From Leptoclinus maculatus (Eukaryota > Chordata > Actinopteri > Perciformes > Stichaeidae): a stretch of DNA of 64,000 nucleotides. Shown in pieces: positions 25,035-37,335 of this stretch. The stretch lies in NCBI GenBank assembly GCA_032191485.1, contig JAVDOI010000003.1, positions 2,169,628 through 2,233,627 on the forward strand. The letters run 5' to 3'. The position numbers were made by a program, and so were the translations under genes. Every line of letters starts with the position of its first letter. The stretch's first letter is position 1. The notes beneath the pieces are model-generated. The model saw only the letters and a list, made by a program, of their open reading frames with translations, did no database searches and had not been told where the DNA came from.

Positions 25035-26977
25035 GTGACTGACTCGTCTGTCCCTGCAGCCGTCTGGCACCGCTGCCAATGACATGACCACTACTGTTGC
25101 CAAGATACTGGCTCTTGAGTGTGTGCGTGTGTCTTTTTCCACACACAGCCTTTTTCCATTTTAGTTGTATATGTTTGAACTATGAACTTGCTGTTAACCA
25201 ACAATGTACACCTACACAGTCAAACGCAGAGCCTTAACACTGCTGAGGGTATCGTTTTGAATTCCTATGGTGAGTGGTATGTTGAGTCATGGTTTGTGGG
25301 GGTGGACCATTTAGTCCAATGGTCCTCCCCCAGAAAAAAAGTGATGTTTTAAAAACTAATTTGAACACTCTTTGTCTTGTGCATTTTTGCTGTTTGGACT
25401 GCTAATCCAGGAAATAAATAATTCACACAAGTCAAAAGAGATGCAAAAAGCTACCTGACCTGTGGGGGAGCAGTTCACCGCGCACAGAGATACTGAGAGC
25501 TCACTGCATGCATAATATCATATGAGTATGCTGGAAATAATACATTATTATGGAATTTACTAAAATCAGAACAGTTTTAACTGAAACTCTTAAAGGGGCT
25601 CCAAAATATTTTACATACCAAAGTCAATGCAATAGTGGCTACTTGATATGCCTTTCATAAAAGATGATATTGACTTGCATTATGGGACGTGTAGGTTTGT
25701 TGTTTGATCCACAGCTGCATTCATTGTGGTAATCATGTTTTAAAATCTTTCTCTCACAAGGGTTAGGGTAAGGGTTAAGGGTTAGTTTAATGTTTAACAC
25801 CAGTCATCATGCAGAATGACTGATGATGTGCTGAATGCTCTGTGTAGCCCTTGAGTCAGTGTCTGCCTCACACTGTCTACCTCACACTGTCTGAACAACA
25901 ACACACTCCACAGCATCACAAGAGGAGGTAGAGCAGCTGCTGGCTTCTCATCACACCGCGGTTACCACACAGTCTCTGATCTTTCATTTTAAACTCCCAA
26001 AAGAAGAGAAAATAAATAATTATCTTAATCAATAATAAAATAATAAATAATAATATTTTTTGAAAATAAAATCAAAGCTGGTCACAGGTATGTACATGTC
26101 CAGTAGACACCTTCTGAAACATATAAGCACACAACCAATGGTCATTTTCAAAATATGCAACAAGACTTTGAGTTTTAATTCCCTCTCTCATTATGATTGG
26201 CTCATGGAAGATCATTGTACAGATACTTCACTGTTATGATGCTGTATATGTATGCTGAAGGCTCGTGAGGTAAACAAAGAAAACATGGACTGCTACTGGA
26301 GAAAATTGGTGGTTTACTAGAAAAAAAACAGTGTTGTGTTAGTTAAACATTAAACATTAAGTTCATGGTTTAATGTAGTTACATTCTTCAAGTGTTCATA
26401 AATGTACAGTATATGTCGACAATTAAAAATCATATCAAGTAAAGTTTTACCAAAGAAAGTGGAGGAGACAGAGCGCTATCACTTGTTTATTCAAAGTTTA
26501 TTAATATTGAACGTGTTGCCTATCCAATTGCACCAACTTTGAACCTGCACGTCCTTGGATCTTCAGCGGTTGTAGAGATAGGCGAAGGACACACTGTCAT
26601 ACAGAGATTACTTCATTCATAGTTAGTTTGGGTGGTAACCTCATACTACCTACTGCCCATAAAGGAGCACCGTAAAAAAAGGCAGAGAATATGACTTTTG
26701 ATGAAATATCCATGGAGTTGCATCTTCACATGGGCTGGAAATCTGACCTGCAGCAGGACCTGGGCCTGTAATGTGGGCCTGTAATGTGACCTGCGAGCAG
26801 GACCTGGGCCTGTATCCCACTAAGAAACCTGATTGGTTGAGGGTATAAAGGAGGAGCACCAAGAGACAGTTGACAGGATTGACATTGTCGGGTTTATTGT
26901 ATGCATAAGTAAAGATAAGCATGTGCAAAACAAGTAACTAGTCTTCCTAACTTAACTTTTGCAAAGTTTCATATGTA

Positions 26978-26978
<1 letters not shown>
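25033..26978. other. Unassigned sequence with small local repeats
   Basis: Contains a short telomere-like run at 25,759-25,784 and a 43-bp tandem duplication at 26,745-26,815 ('ctgc.gcaggacctgggcc' twice). The stretch 26,500-26,600 looks like an interspersed repeat but I cannot name it. No gene is seen. Confidence 0.4.

Positions 26979-27047
<69 letters not shown>
26979..27047 (+). repeat. (AC)34 microsatellite
   Basis: A perfect run followed by 'aaacaaac'. Confidence 0.96.
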
Positions 27048-27051
<4 letters not shown>

Positions 27052-27399
27052 AACTGCCTACTCACAGCAAGACATACTTCCTGAAACACAAAAAGCCAGA
27101 AATGTACTTAAACAGTACAAAAACCTAGAGAATAGTGCTACCACCCACATACACAGCTCAGTTATAACTACAAAACTACAAACTTTTTTACAAATGGCTA
27201 TAGTGCTGGAGGTGGCATCCCACACAAACACATTTCATTTGAATGCATACAGTCAAACCTTCATCTCCCACCACACATATCACAACCCTCCATCACACTT
27301 CTACATATCTGAGGACCATGTGTGTGCATTCATGCTGATGTGTGCAGAGGCCAGTCCCCGATGTTCAAACTGAAAAATCAATGCTAACACTTTGTTTGT

Positions 27400-27472
27400 C
27401 TGCAATTTCTATCTTATAAAGCACTTTGTAACCTTTGTTTTGAAAAGTGATATATAAATGAATTAAAAATCA
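27400..27472 (+). repeat. LINE/SINE-like 3' tail
   Basis: 'ataaagcactttgtaacc' followed by 'aagtgatatataaatgaatt' resembles the 3' tail of widespread fish retroposons. No body precedes it. Confidence 0.35.
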
Positions 27473-27584
27473 TGTACGTGATGCACAATACACACACATC
27501 CATCTCATGCAGGGATGGTTGGAGCTGTTTTTCCAATCTCCGCAATATTTCCAGACAATGATGGCCAAGGAACTACTGGCGTTG

Positions 27585-27790
27585 AAGTTACATCGACTGT
27601 ATATAAGAAGTGGACATGGTCACCGTGACGTCACACATTGGTTTGTGGACTACCGTTTTGAAGCCTTGACTTTGGCATTTTGGCCGTCGCCATCTTGTTG
27701 TTGTTTTTTTGTAGCCAGAAGTGACCATATTTGGACAAGAGGGTGGGGCGGGATGAAGCCCGGAGGGTCCAGGTACTGTAAGCACAGCAT
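27585..27790 (+). repeat. Family H interspersed repeat, copy 1 (5' part)
   Basis: 'gtatataagaagtggacatg', 'ggtttgtggactaccgtttt', 'gaagtgaccatatttggaca' and 'agagggtgggg' match the beginning of 36,880-37,330. The 3' half of the family is absent. Confidence 0.65.
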
Positions 27791-28659
27791 ACGATAAGTT
27801 ACCAGCTAATGCTTGCGCTAGCTAGCTTGGTAAGCAAGGCACATCGTAATTCACGTTAACTGTGATAATAATTGGGATGCTAATTTTGGCTAGCGGAAAA
27901 ACGTGCTGACTCAAGAAAGAGAGCAGATGTAATTTGTTCCTTCCAGCCTTGGCTTGGTTGGTATTCAGAACTTCCTGGTTCACCTGCCATACGAAATGAT
28001 GGCTGAAACCACCGAAATAAGACCCAACTGTTAATAAACCTGAATTGTCCTTTAATACACTGATTTGTTGTGCATAAGGTTGAGTTATTTTTCATGTAGC
28101 TTCAAGTATTGTAGAGACCTTGTTTGTGAGAAAGGTTTTGGCTTCATAGCAGAATTAAATGCTTTGGTGAAGAGTTGTGTGAGGAGTTTTTTTTAAACTC
28201 TTTTTCCTTTTGTTTCCTAAATGTGTGTAGTCTTCATGTGCTTTGGAAAACAGATGCAGTCACATGTTATTCCACTGGGGGAGGTTGGACTGAACTGAAG
28301 CCATTTCAGGGAGAGGATAGTTTTCGCATGCGACGCAAAATCTGCTGTAAGTCAGCGTTTGGCTTCTCGTTGGAAAATCAATAATAAAAGTGAACAAGCA
28401 GTGAAGTGTAAATAATAACAATCTTTCCGTCGCTGTGCCATTTACTAAGAAGCAACCAGCTGCTGAATAATGCTAACTGACAATGATTTATGTTCCCCTT
28501 GTGTGTGTTGGCATGTTCTCCTTTCTGTGTGTGTGTGTTTTGTACCCATGTGTTGGAGGAAATGAGGTGACCTGCGGCGTGTGAACGCGCTCTGACAGAA
28601 TGCCTCGTCAGATGTCTGCCGAGAGTCGGCCAATGGGGTCCCCTGTCTGTCTGCTGGCC

Positions 28660-28662
<3 letters not shown>
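27791..28662. other. Unassigned sequence
   Basis: No motif. A GT-rich stretch precedes the CA array. Confidence 0.4.

Positions 28663-28756
<94 letters not shown>
28663..28756 (+). repeat. (CA)47 microsatellite
   Basis: A perfect run. Confidence 0.97.
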
Positions 28757-28758
<2 letters not shown>

Positions 28759-28884
28759 GACGAAACACGTGTATGAACACACACATTAAAGATCAACCCC
28801 AAAAACACAGAAGGAAGGACGCACACTGTGGGCACATGTAATATGAAATATACAGACTGATTATACGCAGCTGTATATACAAGT

Positions 28885-29002
<118 letters not shown>

Positions 29003-29107
29003 CAGTGTGACTCAGACACTCTTCCCTGACAGAAGCCCACATTCTCTTGTTTGAATATCATACGGCTTCCATTGACGGATGCCTGTGCTGGTTTCATTAA
29101 CTGCTCT

Positions 29108-29110
<3 letters not shown>

Positions 29111-29161
<51 letters not shown>
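29111..29161 (+). repeat. (GT)25 microsatellite
   Basis: A perfect run in opposite sense to the CA array 110 bp upstream. Confidence 0.96.
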
Positions 29162-29164
<3 letters not shown>

Positions 29165-29269
29165 CTGTATTGAAATCACAGCCTGCTCTCCAAAAAAGTA
29201 CTTTCCCAGACAATGACACTGCATTGTCAATTAGAGGGGAAGGCATTTAGCGTTAAAAATGTAACTGCA

Positions 29270-29475
29270 GTTTTGGAACAAACAAACCTATTTGAAGCCA
29301 GACCATGTTTTGCAAAGATGAACAAGTAGTTTTGTTGCATTCTTTGTTTTCGTTTCGTTTCATATCACAACATTAACCATGTGTTTAAAACTGCGACCGT
29401 AATCCAGTGGAACATGCTTTTCCCTCAAAACGTAGTTGAAAATGCAGTTTAGTTGTATGGGAATGTAATTTTAAG
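29270..29475 (+). repeat. Family A-related repeat
   Basis: 'tagttttgttgcattc', 'atcacaacattaaccatgtg', and 'aaaactgcgaccg' match 11,060-11,125 ('cacaacgttaacca', 'acaactgcaaccg'). Confidence 0.6.
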
Positions 29476-29547
29476 GAGACAGGGTTGGAAATCAAGCTAC
29501 TGTAGAAGCAATTGTATAGGAATCATGAGCAAAGAGAGGGATTAGAG

Positions 29548-30203
29548 CAGGAGTCTCAAACTCAAGGCCCGCGGGCCAAATGCGGCAAAAAAAATAAAAA
29601 AGTAAAAAAATAAGAAATGTTAAAATTAAAAGTTAGACTTGATAATAAAAATATCCCCATAGTCGAAATTATGAGATAGAAAGTCGAAGTTATGATAGAA
29701 AGTCATAATTATGAGATACTTAAACACAGTCACAGAAGCAGCTCTTCATACTCTACATTTGATATGTAAATGTATTGTGAGTACATTGAAGACTACTTTA
29801 AACGTGGCTTTACAACAGATGAAATACTTCACGTGGCATTGTGCAAACGCACACATTTTAAGCTTTGAACAAAGTTATTGTAATAACTTGTGTTTGATAT
29901 TTGTCTTTGCTATTTTCTTTAATAGTTTGAAAGAGTAATGTGGGTTTATTAACCCTAAATTAAAAGGATTTAAGTTATAATAACAGAAATGTGCTTAAAT
30001 ATATTTTTACATTTATATAACTGCATGTACAATATTTTAACACTTGAATAAACAATAATCAAATGCAGAGACAGTTATTTACCACATAACTGTCTGTCTC
30101 ATTTACTGTGTAAATGTTAGGAGTAGTTACATTTACAACCGGCCCTTTGAGGGCGACCATGATGCTGATGTGGCCCAGAGTGAACATGAGTTTGACACCC
30201 CTG
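29548..30203. mobile_element. Nonautonomous hAT transposon (656 bp)
   Basis: Ends are 'caggagtctcaaactca' and the inverse of 'caggggtgtcaaactca', 15 of 17 matching. Flanking 8-mers are gattagag (29,540-29,547) and tattagag (30,204-30,211), seven of eight identical, as expected for the 8-bp target duplication of hAT elements. Subterminal 'ggcccgcgggccaaatg' at the left and 'gatgtggcccagag' at the right are typical of a family common in fish. The interior is AT-rich with 'agtcgaaattatgagataga' type short repeats, and no transposase is encoded. Confidence 0.88.
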
Positions 30204-30211
30204 TATTAGAG

Positions 30212-30480
30212 GGTACGACGAGGAGAAAGAGGGATAGAGGGCTCCAACGAAGGACAGACAGAAATACAGAATGGAGGGATGGAGGAAGAAACAGAGGGAG
30301 GGATAAAAAAAAAGAGAGGAAAGAGAAGGAGGAATGAGGCAGGAAGTGTGGAAGAGAGGACATCGGAAAGGAAAGGGGGAGGGAACAGGTGAAGGAAGGG
30401 AGGAAAGAACACATGAAGCATGATGGGAGGGACAGATTCCAGGATCCAAAGGTAGAAGGACTAAAAAGAAAGGATAAAAT
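30212..30480. repeat. Purine-rich tract
   Basis: GGA/GAA-rich + strand. The serine/proline/phenylalanine frames on the minus strand are compositional. Confidence 0.75.
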
Positions 30481-30832
30481 ACAAACATCTTCTACACAGC
30501 AGAGCCTCCAGATAGTTATGATATCATAGCATGGCACCAAGTGTAAACCATTCCTCTTATTCATTTTTTTGAAGTACCGTTATTTGACTCAGTACAAAAC
30601 AGCACAACTTGCAGCTTGCAACCCTGCCCATACTATTATCTGTCCTCCCTACTTTTTCCTTCATCATTCGAGTACATTTTGCCTTTTTCTTTCACTGTTT
30701 ATACGCTCATGCCAACTCCTTGTGCTGCCTCAGCTCTCTCCACCATCACAACCTCCTTGTGTGTTCTTGGTCTTGATATAATCTTCATGAAGCCCTTTCT
30801 GCCAAATCCGACTGCATAACCATTTGCTATAA

Positions 30833-30952
30833 ATGGTCAATGACACGTATCTGTTTTGGACCGTACTTCCGGATTTCACACGTGTAGCAATAGCAAAGGA
30901 GACATTGTGGTTTAAGTAGCAAGCCTTTGAGCTCGAGGCTTTCATTGACCAT
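30833..30952. mobile_element. 120-bp foldback candidate
   Basis: Perfect 11-bp inverted arms atggtcaatga (30,833-30,843) and tcattgaccat (30,942-30,952) bound a 98-bp interior. It may be a MITE. No flanking duplication was seen. Confidence 0.4.
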
Positions 30953-32883
30953 CAACAGCAGTCCCACCCTCACTGTGAAGCTGCGGGGTTCACACACTCT
31001 CCAACTGTGAACAAAGCCTGGTGACGTCTGGACCGAGGCTTACCACCAGCCAGCCAGGGAACAATTGGAGTCAGTGACTAAATTGATATAAATCCTCCCA
31101 GTAAGACAGAAAATAAGACCCCCCCACCCAAAAGTAGTGATTGAATTTCACATTGTAATCCCTACTACTGCTTGTTACTGGAAAAAAGTCATTTCAGTAA
31201 TGTTTTATTTAATAACACGTTACTGCCGGACACTGATGGTTGCAAGCAGGGATCATTTTGAAAAAACATTATAAGTTGTGGTTTCAGTAAATCAGCCACT
31301 GAAGACACAATGTGACTGTGGTAATCTCTTGCAATTATCTCCAGCTGTGAATTCCCAGATTTTCCTTGAACAGTTCTCAATATTGTCCCTGCTCACAGCT
31401 GCATTGAAGCATAACGGTTAGGGCTAAAAAATAAAGGCCAAAAATGCTCACAGATGAAGGACTGCCTATGATATTCACGTGTCTGAGTCGGATTTCTACA
31501 CCATCGTGAAATAAATGGCAACAAAAACTGCAAAAATATACATTTTACATGTTGTTTTATGTGGGCTAAAACATGAAAATTCACTGGCATGGTCCTTTAA
31601 TGCAGGGTTAACAATCTCATACTCTTTCCCACTAAATAAAGTGACCCGGCAATGCACACTTCAACATACAATGCAGTTCTTTCCCCAATTTGACCACAGA
31701 GCATACCCACCAAAGCAAGAAAAGCCAACACCTATGGTTCTATCAAATAAAGTCATTAACAGTCTCGGGTGAACCACAGTTTGTTGCAAGGTTCCCCGTG
31801 CAGCATGCTGCGCTGCAGATCCCCTGATCTGTCCTCTAAGAAACCCCTGCTGCTGATTCTGTCCGACGTCACACAGAGACCTTATGCTTCTAAAGCTCCA
31901 CTGCAGCTGCAGAGGAAAACTTGCCCTTCACTTTCTCCAAACTCTGCAGTGGAAATCACAGCAGCGTCCCACCCTCCTCCTGCCAGCCTTCTGTCTCAGT
32001 GTTTGCACTCAACATTGGGGGGGGGGGGGCATGAGGCTCCTTCACTCATGAATACTTGAACATAGGCAGTGGATCCAGGATCTAACTTCAGTCGCTTCAG
32101 GAGAGTCCATCCTCCACACCCTTGCATACCTCTTGCTGCTTTGTGTTTATAATGCCTGTGTTCGTGACGCTTTAGGGTGCCTGAGGTGACGGACTCTACT
32201 GGAATATAAACTGTCCACAAAGTAGGGACTTTGTACCCCCGACTTATGTAGACCACAGTAGACATCAGGCTTTCAGTGCTAAGGTTTAGCTGTCCAGGAT
32301 CATTAGAAAAGCTCAACTGATAGGTCTACTTCAAGGCCACCAGCCCTCTTCAGAAGAGTCAGTACTAGATCCCATAAGCAGATGCCTGCACAGCATGGCT
32401 TTCTTTGAGGTGACTGGAATCTAAAAGCGGACACCCTGCACTCGAGGGCCACCAGTCCCTATCTACTGCGGGGGGGTACGTGGTCTGATCGGCGGCGCGC
32501 TCGGAACGGGCCCGCCCCCTGACAGCAATATCAGGAACCAAACAATTGATCCGCTCCAAACGGTGTCTATCAGAATAGACCAGAGCTATTGGCATGCACA
32601 AATCCTGATTCTGTTAATTCAAACAATTAAAAGGGATGCAAAACCCTACACCTAAACTTTGTTTACAAGATGCTCTTTGTGGTTTGTGGACAACATGCTG
32701 TAAAGAATGTTCATTTTGGGTGGCAATACGCAGCCTTAGTTTGGTAACTTGGCTTTTCAGCATTTTAAATATCCTTAAGTTTATACCAATATACCAGTAC
32801 ATTAATATTGAACCAGGATAAAACCCTGTGGAACGCCATTATTTCAACATGAAATGTCTGCAGATTCAAAATGATTCAATATG
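30953..32883. other. Unassigned sequence
   Basis: Both strands carry open frames of about 60-106 codons at 31,769-32,316 without motif. 32,440-32,530 is CpG-rich ('cggcggcgcgctcggaacg'). I cannot assign a function. Confidence 0.4.
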
Positions 32884-33105
32884 AATGGTAAATGGTAAAT
32901 GCACTTGTATTTGTACAGCGCTTTTCTAGTCTTCCGACCACTCAAAACACTTTACATTCACACACTGATGGCAGGGGCTACCATGCAGGGGGCCACCTGC
33001 CCATCACGACTAATTCTAAATCACATTCACACCCATTCGTTCGTCAATGGCACAACGACATAGACTGGAGGAGCGGTGCTCCACCTCTGAGCCATTTTAG
33101 ATAAC
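32884..33105 (+). repeat. Family I interspersed repeat
   Basis: 'tggtaaatggtaaatgcac', 'gcgcttttctagtcttccg', 'accactcaaaac', 'tcacacactgatggcagggg' and 'gccacctgcccatca' in order mark a very common teleost repeat. It ends near 'ctgagccattt'. Confidence 0.8.
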
Positions 33106-33792
33106 CAAAGTCTTATACAAGGAAGCAGTGCGTTTTCAAAACTACTACAAAATCTGTCTTTACATAAAATCATAGGTCAACAAACAATGGCATACACATG
33201 TTATGGATATCGTACCACATGTACTCATAAAGCAAACATTTTACAACATGTCCTTTGCAGCCATTCCAAAAACTATTGCATTATGCCTTTCCTCCTCCAA
33301 CACAAACATAATAACAATGCCTTATGGGCCCAGTTAACATTAGCAAAGGAAGCACTATATACTTTATACCTATGGTTGCTATGGCCTGCATAGGACAGAG
33401 GCAATCATTTCCATAGACGGGGACAGTGATGGCTGTAATTGTCCCCAGTTCTGCCACCATCACTGTATGCAATTTTCTGGGCAAAAGTGTAAATAGATGC
33501 CCGACAGCTAAGGTGTATATCTACCTCAATAGCTCGGACCCCCTGCGAGAGCGACAGAGAGAGAGAAGAGATGCCGGAGGTCTGCAGGAGATGAGGAGGC
33601 AGAGGGAGGAACAAGGGAGGAAACACAAGCAAGGAGGAGAGAGGCTATGATTGCCAGCCAGCATGTAGCCAGTAGTTACAACGTTGTGTTCCCTCACTCA
33701 CTCTCCCCGCCATTCACACCTTCCTGTCTTACATGTGCTCAAGGTTAATGGGAAGTTGGGCGTGATTGGCTAAATAAACCATACCCTTCTTG
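33106..33792. other. Unassigned sequence
   Basis: 33,545-33,650 is purine-rich. No gene. Confidence 0.4.
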
Positions 33793-34215
33793 TCACAGTC
33801 TGGTTCATGCCCTCTGAACTTTCTATGTCCAGACATGACTGTGTTGCACCTCTCTGTTTCCAGAGAACTGTGTGTTTTGGGCTCTTCTGTTTTAGTTTTT
33901 TTTGTTTCATGTTTTTTATCCAGGTTTAGTGTTTTGTGCTTTTATTTTGAAGTTGACTCCTCATGGGCCTCGTCTTGTTTAACTTCCTGCCTTTTTTTGT
34001 TTCCCCAGCCTGTGTGATTGCCTGCCCCGCCCTTATTAGTTTCACCTGTAGTCACCTGTGCTCCTGCTCACCTGTTCCCACTTCACCATTACTCAGTCCC
34101 TATTTATACCAGGCCAGTTCTTTTGTTCTTTGTTGCATTTTTTTTTTTTTTAAATTAAATCACTGCATTGTTTCTGCTGTCTCCCTGTCTTGGAAAGTAT
34201 GACGGTGTGACAGCA
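33793..34215 (+). repeat. Family J, solo-LTR-like repeat
   Basis: The segment begins 'tgtcacagtctgg' and ends 'gacggtgtgaca', so it starts TG, ends CA and has short inverted ends. A TATTTATA motif near 34,101 lies 3' of pyrimidine-rich DNA, and an 'aaattaaat' motif follows. A solo LTR of a Ty3/Gypsy-type element is my best guess; a DNA transposon remnant is the alternative. The flanks show no convincing duplication. Confidence 0.5.
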
Positions 34216-34640
34216 TATTTGATGGCTAAAAAAATCAGTTAATGCAGGTACTAAACATTTCACTATACATGCAGCTTAAACTGTGTAACGGAGTTAAAAA
34301 TGTCCTTTATTATTTCTTATTTCCGATTTGTAATATTTGAATTGTGTTCGTCATTTAACAATCCTGTTTAGTATGTGTGGATTTTATCTTAGTTATTTTT
34401 ATTTAGTGTTATTTCATTTATTTATTAATGTTTCCTCCGGAAATGACGTCTCACCTCTTCTGCACCTCCTAAACTTCCGTAGTCCCGTTTGCTCCTCACA
34501 ATGGTGTTTTGTATTGTTGAGGCAAATAAATGCTGGAAAAGCATCCTCTGAGTCGTCCCCTTCAATGCCCCTATCCAAGTCGGTTACAACTGCTTAGAAG
34601 GTAGTCTGTGGAGTCGCCTGCCTTTGGTGGTGAATGGCTA
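34216..34640. other. Unassigned AT-rich sequence
   Basis: No feature recognised. Confidence 0.4.
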
Positions 34641-34649
34641 CATTTCTTG

Positions 34650-35070
34650 GTGCGTTACCGCCACCAACTGTCAATCAGCCAACACGTCCTCAGACCTAAA
34701 CGACAGACTAGGTTGTTGACCAATGACTCCCAAAACAGCATATATGACATTGTGAAACGGAACAACTTGGTTATGTCTGGGAAAAGATCATGGTTTCGAT
34801 TTAAATGAGTATGCTTGTTACATAGAACGTGACATGATTACATACCAACGTAGTTAGGGGCTTAAAATACTGTGTTGACTTTTGGTTTCACACAGGACAC
34901 AGACAGCGGCCTCCTGGGTCTACTTCCTGTTTGACCCATCCATCCACCCCGACGTCCTGCCTACTTGGACCTTGTCGGTCTTCATACACGTAACATCCAC
35001 CTTTGCTCCCGTCAGAATTACTACGGTCACTAGAGGTTGACGTCTAACAACAAGCTAACAACCTCTACGG
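34650..35070 (+). repeat. Family A interspersed repeat, copy 3
   Basis: 'aaaagatcatggtttcga', 'tttcacacaggacacagac', 'agcggcctcctgggtctac', 'tgtttgaccca' and 'ctgcctacttgg' parallel 4465-4710. Confidence 0.75.
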
Positions 35071-35640
35071 GTGTTTTGTTTTCCTGGTGAGGACTACTTG
35101 CAACACAACGGCCAAAAATCATCTGCAGGGAGTTTGTATTGCATCACGCACACGCATGCATGTACTTCCTCATTCATACAAGTATGAGAAAAGTTGTAAC
35201 TCTAAAACGCTAGCATTCATTTGAAGTCATGCTTCTGGTCACCAGACAACAAGTCCAACAGTTACCTGACCTTTATCTCTGTTATGTAAGAAGATCTCTG
35301 GTGATTATCTGCTGCTTTGCTATTTGCGAGCAACTCCTGTCACATTAAGAATTGTCATTTGATTAATTGTCAATACAGAAAATACTGATCAGGGGAGCTT
35401 TATGATGAATAAATTATGACCAAAGCATTTTAAGTTTGTGTGTGCAGCACCGACACATATTTGATTATTGTGCCATTGTGTCATTCACGCCTGTCAAACG
35501 TATCAGGTAATGTTTGAGAGGTGAGTACAAGGCAAAATGTGTGCATGTGTCTGTGTGTGTGGTCCCTCTAGCCATACGATTTATTATTTATATGAGTGGT
35601 TAAAGTAGGCCAGCCAGGCCTTCAAAGCTATACCTCACTG
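35071..35640. other. Unassigned sequence
   Basis: No feature recognised. Confidence 0.4.
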
Positions 35641-35649
35641 AGAAGCCCT

Positions 35650-36125
35650 GATATCTTCTTGTGTCTTGCTCTCCTTTCCATCACTCCTTTTCCTTTCCCA
35701 AGCTCTCTCTTGCCCTAACCCTCTCCTCCTTCCACCCTTCCATCGCTTCACTCCAGTCTGTTTTCTTGTCTCCGTCTCTCATTTTCTCAGCCTTCTCTCT
35801 CCTGCTGTCTTGCGTCATTTTCTTTTTTGCTACCCCCCCCCTTCCTCTCATCTTTCTTTTCTCTCTCCCACTGTCTTGCTCATTACCGTATCTCCCTGCT
35901 TTGCTTGATTCATCTCCCTCTCTGCATTGCTCTCTCTGTCACGCACACACAAGCACACGGGTCCGCTCTACATGAGTGTGTCCTCTCCTCCCTCCTTCTC
36001 TCCACCCACTCATTCACCCCAATCTCCATCTCTCCCCTGCCCCTCACTCATTTTTATTACTGTCACAGGAGCCTTTTTCTCACTCTCTCGCTGCCTCCTT
36101 CTCTCTCTCTCTCTCTGTCTCTGTG
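35650..36125. repeat. Polypyrimidine tract
   Basis: CT/CCT-rich + strand ending in a tctctctctctctctct run near 36,100. Serine/leucine-rich frames up to 153 codons are compositional. Confidence 0.8.
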
Positions 36126-36557
36126 TTTATGAGCAGAGCTATATTGAGAGCGTCTGGCTGGCAGACGCAGAGGAGAAGAGGGGGCGAGAGTGCATGATGA
36201 GGCTAGAGGAGAGAGGGAGGCAATCTGCGGCAATAAACAGAGACCCAAATAGGACAAATGGGCAAATAGCGGGGTTCTCAGACTTACAAGAATTCTTACA
36301 AAACTGCCAGCTTGACAAAAAAAAGGAGAAAAAAAGGATGGGTGAAAAAAAAGACAAATATTTTTGCGTCCTCTCTCAAAACTTTTAAATTTAGAATCCC
36401 TATGACAGCTATAGCTTGGAAAATAGCAACATGGTGCACTGAATTTTATGAATTTTACTATGAGACCACAAATGAGACAATAATTAGCTACCTAGCACAT
36501 TCTGCAGTCTCTCCCCCTCACTCCCCGCTTCTAGGGAGTAGAGCGGGTGGCAGCTCT

Positions 36558-36580
36558 GGTGGTAAATGGTAAATGTACAA
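36558..36580 (+). repeat. Family I sliver
   Basis: 'tggtggtaaatggtaaatgt' is the first 20 bases of the family I consensus, immediately 5' of a family A copy. Confidence 0.45.
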
Positions 36581-36589
36581 TGTCCCTGC

Positions 36590-36835
36590 ACAGGCTTGCG
36601 CAGTTTAGGCAACAAAAGTACTACGTTAGGTTTAGTAAAGGTTGTGATTTGGGTTCACGTAAAATAAGTGGGTTTGTTACGTAATTCATGCATGTGGCAT
36701 TAGTTAAGTAGCCTACTTAAAAAGTTAGAATAAGTCAACATTGACTTTCGCATGGAACACAATCTTGGCGAAAGTCCTGTGTTCACCTGCCCGATCTTCT
36801 CCCTACACAAACTGTGTCACTGTTTATACTTTATC
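36590..36835 (+). repeat. Family A interspersed repeat, copy 4
   Basis: 'ggcaacaaaagtactacgtt', 'aggtttagtaaagg', 'gtaaaataagtgggtttgtt' and 'acgtaatt' are diagnostic; 'gtcctgtgttcacctgcccg' closes it. Confidence 0.75.
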
Positions 36836-36879
36836 ACCTTAGCTGCAGCCCTGCACATCCTGGCTCAAGATTATGTGGG

Positions 36880-37335
36880 TTATATACATGGATTGTATAA
36901 TTTTAAGCCCTGAATTTGGTATTTTGACAATCTCCATCTTGAAAGTGACCATATTTGGACTAAGTAGGAGTGACGTAGAGGGGCCGCACGGCTCTGGTAG
37001 CCGTACTGACCTGTCAATCACACGGTAGCCTGCCCTAAATCATACTCTGCTTTATGGTCTATTTGACTCTAAATGGACCATAATTTACTAAATGAACATC
37101 ATGCTGTATTGAAGAAGACTTGAAACTAGAGATTGAGACCATAAACTAATGTTTACAATATTTACTGAGGAAATAAATCAAGAGAGAAGTAGAGTCATTT
37201 TCTCATAGACTTCAATACAACCAGACTTATTTTTGTAACCAGAGGAGTGGCACCCTGATGGCCATTAGAGAGAATGCTAGTTGAATGTGTTTTAGCAATT
37301 GCTTCACTTTTCAGAACGGAGGTTGCCACGTAGTT
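36880..37335 (+). repeat. Family H interspersed repeat, copy 2 (full-length)
   Basis: It runs from 'atatacatggattgtata' through 'gtgaccatatttggacta', 'gactctaaatggaccat', 'catcatgctgtattgaagaa' and 'tttgtaaccagaggagtggc' to 'tcacttttcagaacggagg'. This is the longest copy of the family here. Confidence 0.75.

Noticed and set aside
30117..30564. Minus-strand frames of 123 and 143 codons
   Set aside because: They read a purine-rich tract in reverse and start inside the right end of the hAT element.
31769..32316. Overlapping + and minus frames near 32 kb
   Set aside because: Both are below chance limits, share no family motif and cross a G run.
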